Positions 51,521 to 60,429 of a DNA stretch of 64,000 nucleotides are shown piece by piece. Position 1 is the first letter of the stretch; every line of letters starts with the position of its first letter. The position numbers and the translations under genes are program-made. The stretch spans positions 1 to 64,000 of the forward strand of contig JAFQCT010000016.1 of NCBI GenBank assembly GCA_017399405.1, written 5' to 3'. The DNA is from Clostridia bacterium (GTDB lineage: Bacteria; Bacillota; Clostridia; Oscillospirales; Acutalibacteraceae). A model generated the notes under the pieces. It saw nothing but the letters and a program-made list of their open reading frames with translations, made no database searches and had not been told where the DNA came from.

Positions 51521-52951
51521 ATGACTTACGATGTAGCAATTGTAGGTGCCGGCGTTGTTGGCGGACTCATAGCACGCGAACTTAGTCGCTTTAATATTAA
51601 AGTGGCTTTGCTTGAAAAACTCAATGATGTTGCAATGGGCACAACAAAGGCAAACAGTGCTATTGTGCATGGCGGTTTTGATGCACAGAATGGTACACTT
51701 AAAGCAAAACTTAATGTAGAGGGTACTGCTTTGATGCCTGTAGTTTGTGAAAAACTTTCAGTTCCTTTCAAGAAAAATGGCTCAGTTGTAGTAGCTTTTT
51801 CAGAAAAAGAAATGGAACACATTAAAGTTCTTTATGAGCGTGGTATTAAAAACGGTGTTCCTGAACTTTCAATAATTGACCAAGCAGAACTTCGTCGCCG
51901 TGAACCTAATATTAGTGATGAAGCAGTTGGTGCGTTGCTTTCAGAAAGTGCAGGTATTGTTTGTCCTTATGAACTTACAATCGCGGCAGTTGAAAACGCA
52001 GTGACTAATGGTGTTGAACTTATCAGAAACTGTGAAGTAAAATCAATCGCTGAAAATGCTGATGGTTATGTGCTCAACACAACTGCAGGTGAAATAAACG
52101 CAAAATATATTATCAATGCAGCAGGTAATTTCTCAGATGAACTCGCAAAAATGGTAGGGGATGACTCAATCGAACTCGTACCACGAAAAGGCGAGTACTA
52201 TGTTCTTGATAAGTCAGTTGGCAACCTTGCAACTCATACAATTTTCCAATGTCCTAACGAAATGGGTAAAGGTATTCTCGTAACTCCAACAGTTGACGGT
52301 AACTTGCTTATTGGCCCAACAGCCCTTAATATTGAAGATAAAGACGATACTACAACTACTCCTGAAGGACTTCGTGACGCGTTACAAAAAGCACTTAAAT
52401 CTGTACCCGTTGTATCAATCCGAAACGCTATTACATCTTTTGCAGGTGTTCGTGCTCATCCCGTTAATGATGATTTCATTATCGGTTGGTGCGAAAAGAG
52501 TGCAAACTTCATAAATGTTGCAGGTGTTGAGTCTCCGGGCCTTTCATCTGCCCCTGCAATCGCAATTTTTGTTCGAGAGATTTTAGAAGAGAAATTAGCA
52601 CTTACAGAAAAAGAAAACTACACAGACACAAGAGAAACTCCTGTTCGTTTCCGTCATTTAAGTGACGAAGAAAGAGCAGAACTCATAAGCAAAAATCCTG
52701 CTTATGGCAGAATAGTTTGTCGTTGTGAAACAATTACAGAGGGCGAAATTATTGACGCTATTCGTGCCCCAGGCGGTGCTCGTGATGTTGACGGTGTTAA
52801 GCGTAGAACCCGTGCAGGCATGGGACGCTGTCAGGGTGGCTTCTGCGGAAGTAAGGTTGTTGAAATTCTTGCCCGTGAATTAGGTGTTCCAATGAGTGAA
52901 ATCACCAAATTCGGTGGCGACTCAAAAATTATTTACGAAAGAACAAAGTGA
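51521..52951 (+). CDS. FAD-dependent oxidoreductase, anaerobic glycerol-3-phosphate dehydrogenase subunit A-like, with BFD-type Fe-S domain
   Basis: 476 residues. An N-terminal FAD-binding DAO fold (VAIVGAGVVGGLIAREL) with family motif HGGFDAQNGTLKAKLN (about 53) is followed by a C-terminal [2Fe-2S] BFD-like domain with cysteines in VCRCETITEGEI and MGRCQGGFCG (about 404-455). It resembles GlpA-type glycerol-3-phosphate dehydrogenases of Clostridia, which pass electrons to a partner oxidoreductase. I chose ATG 51521 because AGAAGGG precedes it. The next two genes (12 and 4 bp gaps) complete the usual three-gene set. A glycerol kinase or facilitator is not present. Confidence 0.85.
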   Translation: MTYDVAIVGAGVVGGLIARELSRFNIKVALLEKLNDVAMGTTKANSAIVHGGFDAQNGTLKAKLNVEGTALMPVVCEKLSVPFKKNGSVVVAFSEKEMEHIKVLYERGIKNGVPELSIIDQAELRRREPNISDEAVGALLSESAGIVCPYELTIAAVENAVTNGVELIRNCEVKSIAENADGYVLNTTAGEINAKYIINAAGNFSDELAKMVGDDSIELVPRKGEYYVLDKSVGNLATHTIFQCPNEMGKGILVTPTVDGNLLIGPTALNIEDKDDTTTTPEGLRDALQKALKSVPVVSIRNAITSFAGVRAHPVNDDFIIGWCEKSANFINVAGVESPGLSSAPAIAIFVREILEEKLALTEKENYTDTRETPVRFRHLSDEERAELISKNPAYGRIVCRCETITEGEIIDAIRAPGGARDVDGVKRRTRAGMGRCQGGFCGSKVVEILARELGVPMSEITKFGGDSKIIYERTK

Positions 52952-52962
52952 GGTGAATCGGT

Positions 52963-54216
52963 ATGTTGAATTATGAACTTGTAGTAGTAGGTGGCGGTCC
53001 TGCTGGTATGGCAGCTGCTCTTGAGGCAAAGAAAAACGGTGTCAATAAAATTATGGTTTTAGAGCGTGCCGAAACACTTGGCGGTATTCTTGAACAGTGT
53101 ATACATACCGGTTTCGGTCTTCACTATTTTGGCGAAGAACTTTCAGGTCCTGAATATGCAGGCAGATTTATTAAACTTCTTGAAGATACAGATATTGATG
53201 TAAAAACCGATACAATGGTACTTGATGTGGCAAGCGATAATACAGTTACTGCTGTCAATAAGAAGGACGGGCTTCTTAAAATTCAGGCAAAAGCAGTAGT
53301 TCTTGCTATGGGTTGTCGTGAAAGACCTCGTGGTGCATTAAGTATTGCAGGTAGTCGTTGCTCAGGTATTATGACAGCGGGTACAGCACAGAAATATGTT
53401 AATATTGATGGCTATATGCCTGGCCACGAAGTTGTAATTTTGGGTTCAGGTGACATCGGTCTTATTATGGCTCGTCGTATGACTCTTGAAGGTGCAAAAG
53501 TCAAAATGGTTTGCGAACTTATGCCATATTCAGGTGGTCTTACACGAAATATCGTACAGTGTCTTGATGACTTCGGTATTCCGCTTAAACTTTCAACTAC
53601 AGTTATCGCAACTCACGGTAAAGATAGACTTGAAGGTGTTACAATTGCAAAAGTTGATGATAAACTTCAGCCAATTCCGGGTACAGAAGAATACATTTCT
53701 TGTGATACTCTTATGTTGTCGGTTGGTCTTATTCCTGAAAACGAACTTTCAAAGAATTCAGGACTTCAACTTGATATGATTACAAATGGTCCACGGGTTG
53801 ATGAATATCGTGAAACTGAACACGCAGGTGTGTTTGCTTGCGGTAATGTACTTCAGGTACACGACCTTGTTGACTATGTTACACAAGAAAGTCAGATTGC
53901 AGGTGTTGGTGCAGCAAAGTTCATTAAAGGTGAAAAGGTAACAGGTGATTGCGTTTATACTAAGGGTATTAACGGTGTCCGTTACATAGTACCACAGCGT
54001 ATCAACTGCAAAACTGACGGTGATGTTAAACTTTATTTCCGTGTTGGTGCAGTTTTCAATAATGCAAAAATCATTGTTGAGTGTGAAGGTAAAGAAATCC
54101 TTTCAAAGAAAAAGGTTAAACTTTGCCCCGGTGAAATGGAATATGTTATTATTAAACAATCTGTTATTGCAGAACTTCCTGCAAATGCAGAAATTACAGT
54201 AAGAGTGGAGGCATAA
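52963..54216 (+). CDS. NAD(P)/FAD-dependent oxidoreductase, partner of the GlpA-like protein
   Basis: 417 residues of the pyridine nucleotide-disulfide oxidoreductase fold. FAD motif GGGPAGMAAALEA at the N-terminus, a second dinucleotide motif ILGSGDIGLIMARRMTLEG (about 149), and ACGNVLQVHDLVDYV in the FAD-closing segment. In this operon type it stands in the place of GlpB and probably reoxidises the flavin or Fe-S partner with NAD(P). An active-site CxxC pair of classical disulfide reductases is absent. The C-terminal beta-rich part (about 345-417) is of unknown role. Confidence 0.85.
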   Translation: MLNYELVVVGGGPAGMAAALEAKKNGVNKIMVLERAETLGGILEQCIHTGFGLHYFGEELSGPEYAGRFIKLLEDTDIDVKTDTMVLDVASDNTVTAVNKKDGLLKIQAKAVVLAMGCRERPRGALSIAGSRCSGIMTAGTAQKYVNIDGYMPGHEVVILGSGDIGLIMARRMTLEGAKVKMVCELMPYSGGLTRNIVQCLDDFGIPLKLSTTVIATHGKDRLEGVTIAKVDDKLQPIPGTEEYISCDTLMLSVGLIPENELSKNSGLQLDMITNGPRVDEYRETEHAGVFACGNVLQVHDLVDYVTQESQIAGVGAAKFIKGEKVTGDCVYTKGINGVRYIVPQRINCKTDGDVKLYFRVGAVFNNAKIIVECEGKEILSKKKVKLCPGEMEYVIIKQSVIAELPANAEITVRVEA

Positions 54217-54220
54217 TAAA

Positions 54221-54583
54221 ATGGAAAAAAGAGAACTTGTTTGTGTTGCTTGTCCTTTAGGATGCCCCATAACAGTAGAATTTGATGCTGACGGTAAAGT
54301 AAGTAGCGTTACAGGTAATACTTGTAAACGCGGTGATGCTTACGCCCGTACAGAAGTTACAAACCCAACAAGAATGCTCACTACAACTGTTAAGGTTGAA
54401 GGTGGCAAGTCTTATGTTGTGCCTGTAAAATCAGCAAACCCAATTCCAAAGGGTATGATGTTTGAATGTATGGAAGTTATCAATAAAGCATCTATTAAAG
54501 CACCGGTAAATATCGGTGATGTTGTTATTGAAAATATTCTCGGAACAGGTGTTGATATAATTGCAACAAACTATGCAGAATAA
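54221..54583 (+). CDS. DUF1667 family cysteine-rich protein
   Basis: 120 residues. The CVACPLGCPITV pair of cysteines at the N-terminus and a third in NTCKRGDAYA (about 44) resemble the Fe-S binding head of molybdopterin oxidoreductases. DUF1667 proteins occur almost only as the third gene after the GlpA/GlpB-like pair and probably serve as an electron-transfer or stabilising subunit. The last 11 bases overlap the start of the fucosidase gene. Confidence 0.85.
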   Translation: MEKRELVCVACPLGCPITVEFDADGKVSSVTGNTCKRGDAYARTEVTNPTRMLTTTVKVEGGKSYVVPVKSANPIPKGMMFECMEVINKASIKAPVNIGDVVIENILGTGVDIIATNYAE

Positions 54584-55997
54584 AAAAAGTTACGAAATAG
54601 CGGCGGAAGTAGTTCCGTCGCTTCGTCAATTAGAGTGGCAAAAATTAGAAATGTATGCGTTTTGCCATTTCGGTACAAATACATTTACAGGTCGTGAATG
54701 GGGTGACGGTACTGCACCTGCATCCATTTTTAATCCTAAAAAACTTGATGCTCGTCAGTGGGCAAGAGAGATTAAAAACGCAGGAATGAAAGCTATAATC
54801 CTCACTTGTAAGCATCACGATGGTTTTTGTCTGTGGCAAAGTGATTATACAGATTACTGTATGAAAAACAGCCCTTATAAAAATGGTAAAGGCGATATTG
54901 CCAAAGAAGTCAGTGACGCTTGTCGTGAATATGGGCTTAAGTTTGGCGTGTATCTTTCTCCTTGGGACAGGCATGAAGCAACATATGGCACAGGCGAGGA
55001 GTATAATACATACTTCAAAAATCAACTTACAGAACTTGCTACAAAGTATGGTGATGTTTTCTGCTTTTGGTTTGATGGTGCTTGTGGCGAGGGCAAAAAC
55101 GGTAAAAAACAGGTGTATGATTGGAACTCATACTTCGCCTTAATCCGTGAATTACAACCAAATGCAGTAATCAATATTTGTGGCCCTGATGTCCGTTGGT
55201 GTGGTAATGAGGCAGGTAAAAGTCGTGAATCCGAATGGAGTGTTGTTCCTGCATTTGTAGGTAATCAGGATTATACTGCTAAACATTCTCAACAAGAAGA
55301 TACACCCGAGTTTGCAAAGAATGTTGACGCAAAAACGCAAGATTTGGGTAGCCGTGAATTTATTGACGGAATAAAAGATTTTATATGGTATCCTGCCGAA
55401 GTTGATGTTTCAATCCGCCCAGGTTGGTTTTATCATAAACGAGAAGATTTCAAAGTTAAACCATTAAAGAAACTTATGCAGATTTATTGGGGTAGCGTTG
55501 GCGGTAATTCATCATTACTTCTCAATATTCCACCAAATAAACAAGGTTTACTCGCTAAAGCCGATGTTCGTGCATTACGCAAATTCGGTAATGAATTGCG
55601 AAAAGAATTTCCCGACAATCTTATGAAAGATTGTGTTGTAAACACATCATCTCAAATTGATGATGAACGCAACGCAAACAATATTATAACTGAAAACGGT
55701 TATTGGCAATGCGGAGAAAATGATGAAAAACCTACTATAGAAATCACTTTTAATTCACCAATTGTTGCTGATAAAATTGTACTCAAAGAAAATATTGCAA
55801 CAGGTCAGCAAATTGAAAGTTTTGAAGTGTTTGCAGATAGTGGTAACGGTTATGAAAAAATATGCTCATCAACCATAATCGGTGCAAAAAGAATTTGTCG
55901 TTTCAAAAAGCAAAAATTAAACAAAATCAAAATTGTAATCAACTCATACCGTGTAAAAGCAACGCTTAACAAAGTTGAACTTTACTGCAGAAAATAA
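54573..55997 (+). CDS. alpha-L-fucosidase (glycoside hydrolase family 29)
   Basis: 474 residues, no signal peptide. Removes alpha-L-fucose from glycans by a retaining mechanism. GH29 marks: CHFGTNTFTGREWGDGT near the N-terminus, TCKHHDGFCLW (about 73) and the nucleophile D168 in FCFWFDGACGEG. A C-terminal domain (about 340-474) looks like an F5/8 (CBM32-type) beta-sandwich. ATG 54573 overlaps the DUF1667 stop and has a poor ribosome-binding sequence, so translation may depend on reinitiation. A convergent sugar symporter gene of the GPH type ends just beyond it. Confidence 0.87.
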   Translation: MQNKKSYEIAAEVVPSLRQLEWQKLEMYAFCHFGTNTFTGREWGDGTAPASIFNPKKLDARQWAREIKNAGMKAIILTCKHHDGFCLWQSDYTDYCMKNSPYKNGKGDIAKEVSDACREYGLKFGVYLSPWDRHEATYGTGEEYNTYFKNQLTELATKYGDVFCFWFDGACGEGKNGKKQVYDWNSYFALIRELQPNAVINICGPDVRWCGNEAGKSRESEWSVVPAFVGNQDYTAKHSQQEDTPEFAKNVDAKTQDLGSREFIDGIKDFIWYPAEVDVSIRPGWFYHKREDFKVKPLKKLMQIYWGSVGGNSSLLLNIPPNKQGLLAKADVRALRKFGNELRKEFPDNLMKDCVVNTSSQIDDERNANNIITENGYWQCGENDEKPTIEITFNSPIVADKIVLKENIATGQQIESFEVFADSGNGYEKICSSTIIGAKRICRFKKQKLNKIKIVINSYRVKATLNKVELYCRK

Positions 55998-56013
55998 AAA
56001 GTTATGCGGTAGG

Positions 56014-56037
56014 GCGGGGTCTGACTCCGCTGTTTTT
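56014..56037 (+). terminator. terminator after the fucosidase gene (family A relative)
   Basis: GCGGGGT/ACTCCGC stem (one G-T pair), 3-base loop, then TGTTTTT. The upstream GGGCGGGGTC core is shared with 24212. Confidence 0.8.
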
Positions 56038-56046
56038 ATAAAAACA

Positions 56047-56072
56047 ACCCCCGACTCAATCGAATCGGGGGT
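56047..56072 (-). terminator. terminator of the minus-strand sugar symporter gene
   Basis: ACCCCCGA/TCGGGGGT stem (56047-56054 with 56065-56072). On the minus strand it is followed by TTGTTTTT, so it suits the convergent gene at 56097. Confidence 0.8.
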
Positions 56073-56096
56073 AAATTTATTTATTGTGATTGAAAA

Positions 56097-57722
56097 TTAT
56101 TCGGAATCGTTTGATGCTTCATTATCTTCTTGTGGAAGTATTGTTCCGTAATGAGCATTGTCAGAAACTTCTACCATCTTTTCTTCTTCTGCATCCAAAT
56201 TCAATTTTTCAAGTCTTTCACGACGAGAAACTTCAAGGTCTGCAAGCATCTGTTTCTTAACATCACCGTCAACATTAAAGAACAAAAGAGTTATACCGTA
56301 AAGGAAACGAGCGATAGCAGGAAGCAAACAGAAAACAGCCCAGAAACCAAGAAGTGTTTTGTAGTTTGATTCAGGAACAATATTGCCGAATTCGTCTTTT
56401 CTTGCAACATAACCAACTGCTGAGATAACAACACCGGAAAGGAGCTGTGTAATTGAGTTTGCAGCTTTACCAAAATAGTTCTGAACAGTCTGTACAAGAG
56501 CTTCGTTTCTTACGCCTGTTTTCCACTCACTGTAGTCATAAACATCACCCTGAAGAACAGCACCTGCAACATTCAAAAGCTGGTTAGGAAGACCGCAAAC
56601 TGTAAGACAGAATGTAAGAATAGCAAGGTTAATAACTGCATTATGACCTTCCCAGTTTACAAGGAAACCTTCACCATCGTTGCCAAGAATACCTATAAGG
56701 AATGTGGCTGTATATGCAACGCCTGCAAATATACCAGATGCAATAGCAACTTTTTTAGCACCAAATCTACGAATGAGTTTAGGAGCAAGTGGCACCATAA
56801 TGTAGTTAGGAATACCTGTGAAAATACCTGCGATTGAACCGTGGGCAACATTCTTTGAGTTGTGCATCCAGTAGAAACTTTCACTTGCAACACCAACTGA
56901 CTTAAAGCCGGCAAAGAAGCCTGAAAGAACAAGCACAAACATTGGTCTGTTCTTGAAAACATTTTTGAATGATTCAATAACGCCAACTTCTTTCATCTGT
57001 TCACGAGATGCAAGTGGAACTCTTTCTCTCATAGCGGAAAATCCAAAGAAAGCTGTAAATGCGGCAATTACTGTAATTATAACTGCAAAGCCTGTGTAAA
57101 TGTCTTGCATACCAATCGCATTTTTTGTGAGTCCAGGTAAGAAACCAACACACATTGATGCAATTGATGGAAGGAATACACCGAAAAGGTCAGCAAACTT
57201 TGATGTAGCAATCAGGTTATCACGCTCATTGTTGTTTGGAGTAATGTTGTAAAGCATAATAGTCCAAGCACCAAAGTATGACATACCAAGGTTATAAACG
57301 AAGATTGCAACAACTGTCCAAATGATTTTTTGCCACTCATGAACAAGAAAAGCAGGAGTGGTAAAGAGCATAATCATTGCTATTGCCCAGAATGGTGTAG
57401 GAATAACAAGCCAAGGACGAAGTCTACCCCAACGAGTTCTTGTTCTGTCAATTATAAGACCTGAAATTGAGTCATCAACTGCGTCATAAATTGATTCAAT
57501 GAACATAATAATACCGTATGTACTACCTGACATTCCAAGGAAACTGATTGCAAAGAATTGACGAAATGCGTTAACATACTGGCTTAAGTTTTTTTGTCCG
57601 AATGAAGTTAAAAGGAAACCTGCGATTTCTTTTGGTCGCAAATATCTTCTGTCTTGAGTAGAAACTTGCTCAACACTTGCTTCAACTTCATCGACAACTG
57701 TGGTTGTAGTTGTGTTTTCCAC
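56097..57722 (-). CDS. MFS/GPH-family sugar:cation symporter
   Basis: 541 residues with about twelve membrane spans. Belongs to the glycoside-pentoside-hexuronide (MelB-type) group: SIYDAVDDSISGLIIDRTRTRWGRLRPW after the second span is the family signature, and a second conserved stretch, RNEALVQTVQNYFGKAANS, lies near residue 410. An N-terminal extension of about 30 residues rich in Thr, Val and Glu and an acidic C-terminal tail are not needed for transport. The start is GTG 57722 (minus strand). It may bring in the glycosides cleaved by the cytoplasmic fucosidase encoded convergently; this is inference. Confidence 0.88.
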   Translation of the reverse strand: MENTTTTTVVDEVEASVEQVSTQDRRYLRPKEIAGFLLTSFGQKNLSQYVNAFRQFFAISFLGMSGSTYGIIMFIESIYDAVDDSISGLIIDRTRTRWGRLRPWLVIPTPFWAIAMIMLFTTPAFLVHEWQKIIWTVVAIFVYNLGMSYFGAWTIMLYNITPNNNERDNLIATSKFADLFGVFLPSIASMCVGFLPGLTKNAIGMQDIYTGFAVIITVIAAFTAFFGFSAMRERVPLASREQMKEVGVIESFKNVFKNRPMFVLVLSGFFAGFKSVGVASESFYWMHNSKNVAHGSIAGIFTGIPNYIMVPLAPKLIRRFGAKKVAIASGIFAGVAYTATFLIGILGNDGEGFLVNWEGHNAVINLAILTFCLTVCGLPNQLLNVAGAVLQGDVYDYSEWKTGVRNEALVQTVQNYFGKAANSITQLLSGVVISAVGYVARKDEFGNIVPESNYKTLLGFWAVFCLLPAIARFLYGITLLFFNVDGDVKKQMLADLEVSRRERLEKLNLDAEEEKMVEVSDNAHYGTILPQEDNEASNDSE

Positions 57723-57790
57723 TATTCAATCACGCCTTTTTTAGAAAAATCCATATATTTTCCAATATATACATAATAATATAACATAAA

Positions 57791-57830
57791 AGCCGACAAT
57801 AATCAACCTAAAAATTGAAAATCATCGGCT
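57791..57830 (-). terminator. weak terminator after rnhA
   Basis: AGCCGA/TCGGCT arms with a long loop, followed on the minus strand by TTTTAT. Weak by stem length. Confidence 0.4.
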
Positions 57831-57835
57831 AATAT

Positions 57836-58282
57836 TTATCTGTATTTTTGTGAGAATTCAACTGCAAGTTTATCACAACGCTCGTTTTCGGGATGCCCCG
57901 CGTGACCTTTAACCCATTCGAATTCATATTCGTGCTGTGCTAATAAATCAAGTAGTCTTTCCCAAAGGTCAGGGTTAAGTGCAGGCTTTTTATCTGCCTT
58001 ACGCCAGTTGTTCTTTCGCCAGCTTTCAGCCCAACCTTTTGTAATGCCGTTTACAACATAAGAAGAATCTGAATAAATTTTCACTTTACATTTACGGTTT
58101 AACGCTTCAAGACCATTAATAACTGCAAGTAATTCCATTCTGTTGTTTGTGGTTTCTTTTTCACCGCCCGAAAGTTCTTTTTCAATACCATTACAACGAA
58201 GAATAGTACCCCAACCACCGGGACCGGGGTTCCCTGAGCAAGCACCGTCAGTAAATATTTCAACAAAAGTCAAATTTTCCAT
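57836..58282 (-). CDS. rnhA: ribonuclease HI
   Basis: 148 residues. Degrades RNA in RNA-DNA hybrids. The four catalytic acids are visible in [34 protein letters not shown] and ERCDKLAVE, and the basic-handle region [16 protein letters not shown] is present. I use the start at 58282 (minus strand), preceded by AGGAG, in place of the longer hydrophobic extension. Divergent from the RNase J gene. Confidence 0.94.
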   Translation of the reverse strand: MENLTFVEIFTDGACSGNPGPGGWGTILRCNGIEKELSGGEKETTNNRMELLAVINGLEALNRKCKVKIYSDSSYVVNGITKGWAESWRKNNWRKADKKPALNPDLWERLLDLLAQHEYEFEWVKGHAGHPENERCDKLAVEFSQKYR

Positions 58283-58406
58283 AAAAACTCCTGAATAAAA
58301 TAAAAATAAAATAACTAAACTAATTTTATCACGAATTTTAATATTTAACAATATAAATCTGTACTAAAAAACGAACAAATACAAAATTTCTTAGACGCTC
58401 TTTTTC

Positions 58407-58435
58407 TTGACAATATTACATAAAAATAGTATTAT
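58407..58435 (+). promoter_or_regulatory. promoter of the RNase J operon
   Basis: TTGACA at 58407-58412 and TATTAT at 58430-58435, 17-bp spacer. It implies an RNA leader of about 110 bases. Confidence 0.75.
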
Positions 58436-58494
58436 ATAATGACAATATAGTGAGTTAGTATGGGTTTTTGTGCATATATTTATATAAAACTTAA

Positions 58495-58519
58495 TTTTGC
58501 TGTGTGCCTTACAGCAAAA
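58495..58519 (+). promoter_or_regulatory. hairpin in the leader of the RNase J gene
   Basis: A perfect 9-bp stem TTTTGCTGT/ACAGCAAAA with a 7-base loop lies in the 5' untranslated region, 25 bp upstream of the ribosome-binding site. A role in RNase J self-control is only a possibility. Confidence 0.5.
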
Positions 58520-58551
58520 ATACATATCAAAAAATTAAATAAGGAGGAAAT

Positions 58552-60417
58552 ATGGCAAAGCAGAAAAAAGAAAATAACAATTTGCAAACTGAAACAAAAC
58601 GCTCTGCAAAAAGTAAACTTTCTAATCGTGTAAAGAAGCAGAGTACATCAAAAAAGAACGCTTTTAGTAAGAAAACCAACAGTAAAAAATCTGTTACAAA
58701 TAAATCTAAAAAAGGAACTACTCAGAATAATATGAAAAAACGAACTCCAAAGGGTGAAGAGAAGGGCGTTAGAATAGCATTTTTGGGTGGACTTAACGAA
58801 GTCGGCAAGAATATGACCTTGTATGAATATGACGGTGAAATGGTGCTTGTTGACTGTGGCCTTGCATTCCCTGAACCTGATATGCTTGGTGTTGATTTGG
58901 TTATTCCTGATTTTACCTATGTTGAAGATAATGCAGATAAAATCAAGGGCATTTTCATCACTCACGGTCACGAAGACCATATTGGGGGACTTGCATATCT
59001 TCTTCAACGGGTAAATATTCCTGTTTACGGAACAAAACTTACAATCGGTCTTATTGAAGGCAAATTAAAAGAGCATAAAATGCTTGATATAGTTGACCTT
59101 AACGAGATTAAACCTAAAGATAAAGTAAAACTCGGCAATTTTGAAGTTGAAGCAATTCATGTAAATCACTCTATCCCTGATGCTATTGCACTTGCAATCA
59201 GCACACCTGCAGGGCTTATTTTACAGACAGGTGACTTTAAGATTGACACAACACCTATTGACGGTGATGTTATTGATTTGGCACGAATTGCAAAACTTGG
59301 TGAAAAGGGCGTGCTTGCACTTCTTTCAGACTCAACAAACGCACAAAGACCCGGCTATACTTCAAGTGAGCGTACAGTAGGTGAGTCTTTTGAAAGACTT
59401 TTCCAAAAAGCAGATGGTAAACGACTTATAGTTGCAACATTTGCTTCAAATATTCACAGAGTACAACAGATTATTGATGTTGCCGCATCTGTGGGTAGAA
59501 AAGTAGCACTTTCAGGACGAAGCCTTGAAAATGTTGTTGAAACTGCGTCAAGACTTGGTTATCTTAATGTGCCTGACGGAATTTTGGTTAGCATTGATAT
59601 GCTTTCAAGATACCCTCACGACAAACTGGTTATCATTACAACAGGTAGTCAGGGCGAGCCTATGTCAGCACTTTACAGAATGGCATTTTCAGAGCATAGA
59701 CGCGTTGAAATCGGTACAGGTGACTATGTTATAATTTCAGCAACACCAATTCCGGGTAACGAAAAAACCGTAGGTAAGGTTGTTGATGAACTCTTAAAGC
59801 GTGGGGCAGAAGTTGTATATGAAAAAATGTATGATGTTCATGTTTCAGGTCACGCTTGTCAGGAAGAATTAAGGCTTATAATGAGTCTTGCAAAACCTAA
59901 ATTCTTTATTCCTGTTCATGGTGAGCAGAAACATTTAAGAAAACACGCTCAACTTGCTGAAAGTATGGGAATAAAACCAAGTAATATTTTTATTGCAGAT
60001 AATGGCAGACAAATTGAACTTACAAAACGCAAAATGACTGCACTTGAAAATGTGCCTGCAGGTAAAGTTTTTGTTGATGGCTATGGCGTTGGCGATGTAG
60101 GCAATGCGGTTATTCGTGAGCGTAAGCGTCTTGCTGAAGACGGTCTTATGATTATCAGTGTTGTAATTGAAAAAGATACAGGTATGATTGTTTCAGGACC
60201 TGACATATTATCCCGTGGATTTGTCTATGTGCGAGATTCCGAACAACTTATATCTGAAGTAAAACTTGTTGCACAAATTGTTGTTGATGAGTGCATACAC
60301 GACGGTAATGTTGAATGGGGTACAATTCGTAACAGAATCCGTGATGATATTTCACGACTTCTTTACGACAGAACAAAGCGTAGCCCTATGGTTTTGCCAC
60401 TAATTAGTGCTATATAA
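58552..60417 (+). CDS. ribonuclease J
   Basis: 621 residues. Metallo-beta-lactamase/beta-CASP RNase with 5'-3' exonuclease and endonuclease activity, central to mRNA decay and rRNA maturation. The metal site HGHEDHIGG lies at about 140-148, with further ligands in QTGDFKID and SGHAC. The first 75 residues are an unusual Lys/Ser/Asn/Thr-rich, probably disordered extension before the normal core start RIAFLGGLNEVGKNM. The start ATG 58552 has a perfect AAGGAGG, so the extension is likely real. The C-terminal domain looks complete but ends soon after RTKRSPMVLPLI. Confidence 0.92.
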   Translation: MAKQKKENNNLQTETKRSAKSKLSNRVKKQSTSKKNAFSKKTNSKKSVTNKSKKGTTQNNMKKRTPKGEEKGVRIAFLGGLNEVGKNMTLYEYDGEMVLVDCGLAFPEPDMLGVDLVIPDFTYVEDNADKIKGIFITHGHEDHIGGLAYLLQRVNIPVYGTKLTIGLIEGKLKEHKMLDIVDLNEIKPKDKVKLGNFEVEAIHVNHSIPDAIALAISTPAGLILQTGDFKIDTTPIDGDVIDLARIAKLGEKGVLALLSDSTNAQRPGYTSSERTVGESFERLFQKADGKRLIVATFASNIHRVQQIIDVAASVGRKVALSGRSLENVVETASRLGYLNVPDGILVSIDMLSRYPHDKLVIITTGSQGEPMSALYRMAFSEHRRVEIGTGDYVIISATPIPGNEKTVGKVVDELLKRGAEVVYEKMYDVHVSGHACQEELRLIMSLAKPKFFIPVHGEQKHLRKHAQLAESMGIKPSNIFIADNGRQIELTKRKMTALENVPAGKVFVDGYGVGDVGNAVIRERKRLAEDGLMIISVVIEKDTGMIVSGPDILSRGFVYVRDSEQLISEVKLVAQIVVDECIHDGNVEWGTIRNRIRDDISRLLYDRTKRSPMVLPLISAI

Positions 60418-60429
60418 AAGGTGTTATTT

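Noticed and set aside
56130-56369. Plus-strand frame of 79 codons
   Set aside because: Antisense to the C-terminus of the GPH symporter; no start signal or motif.
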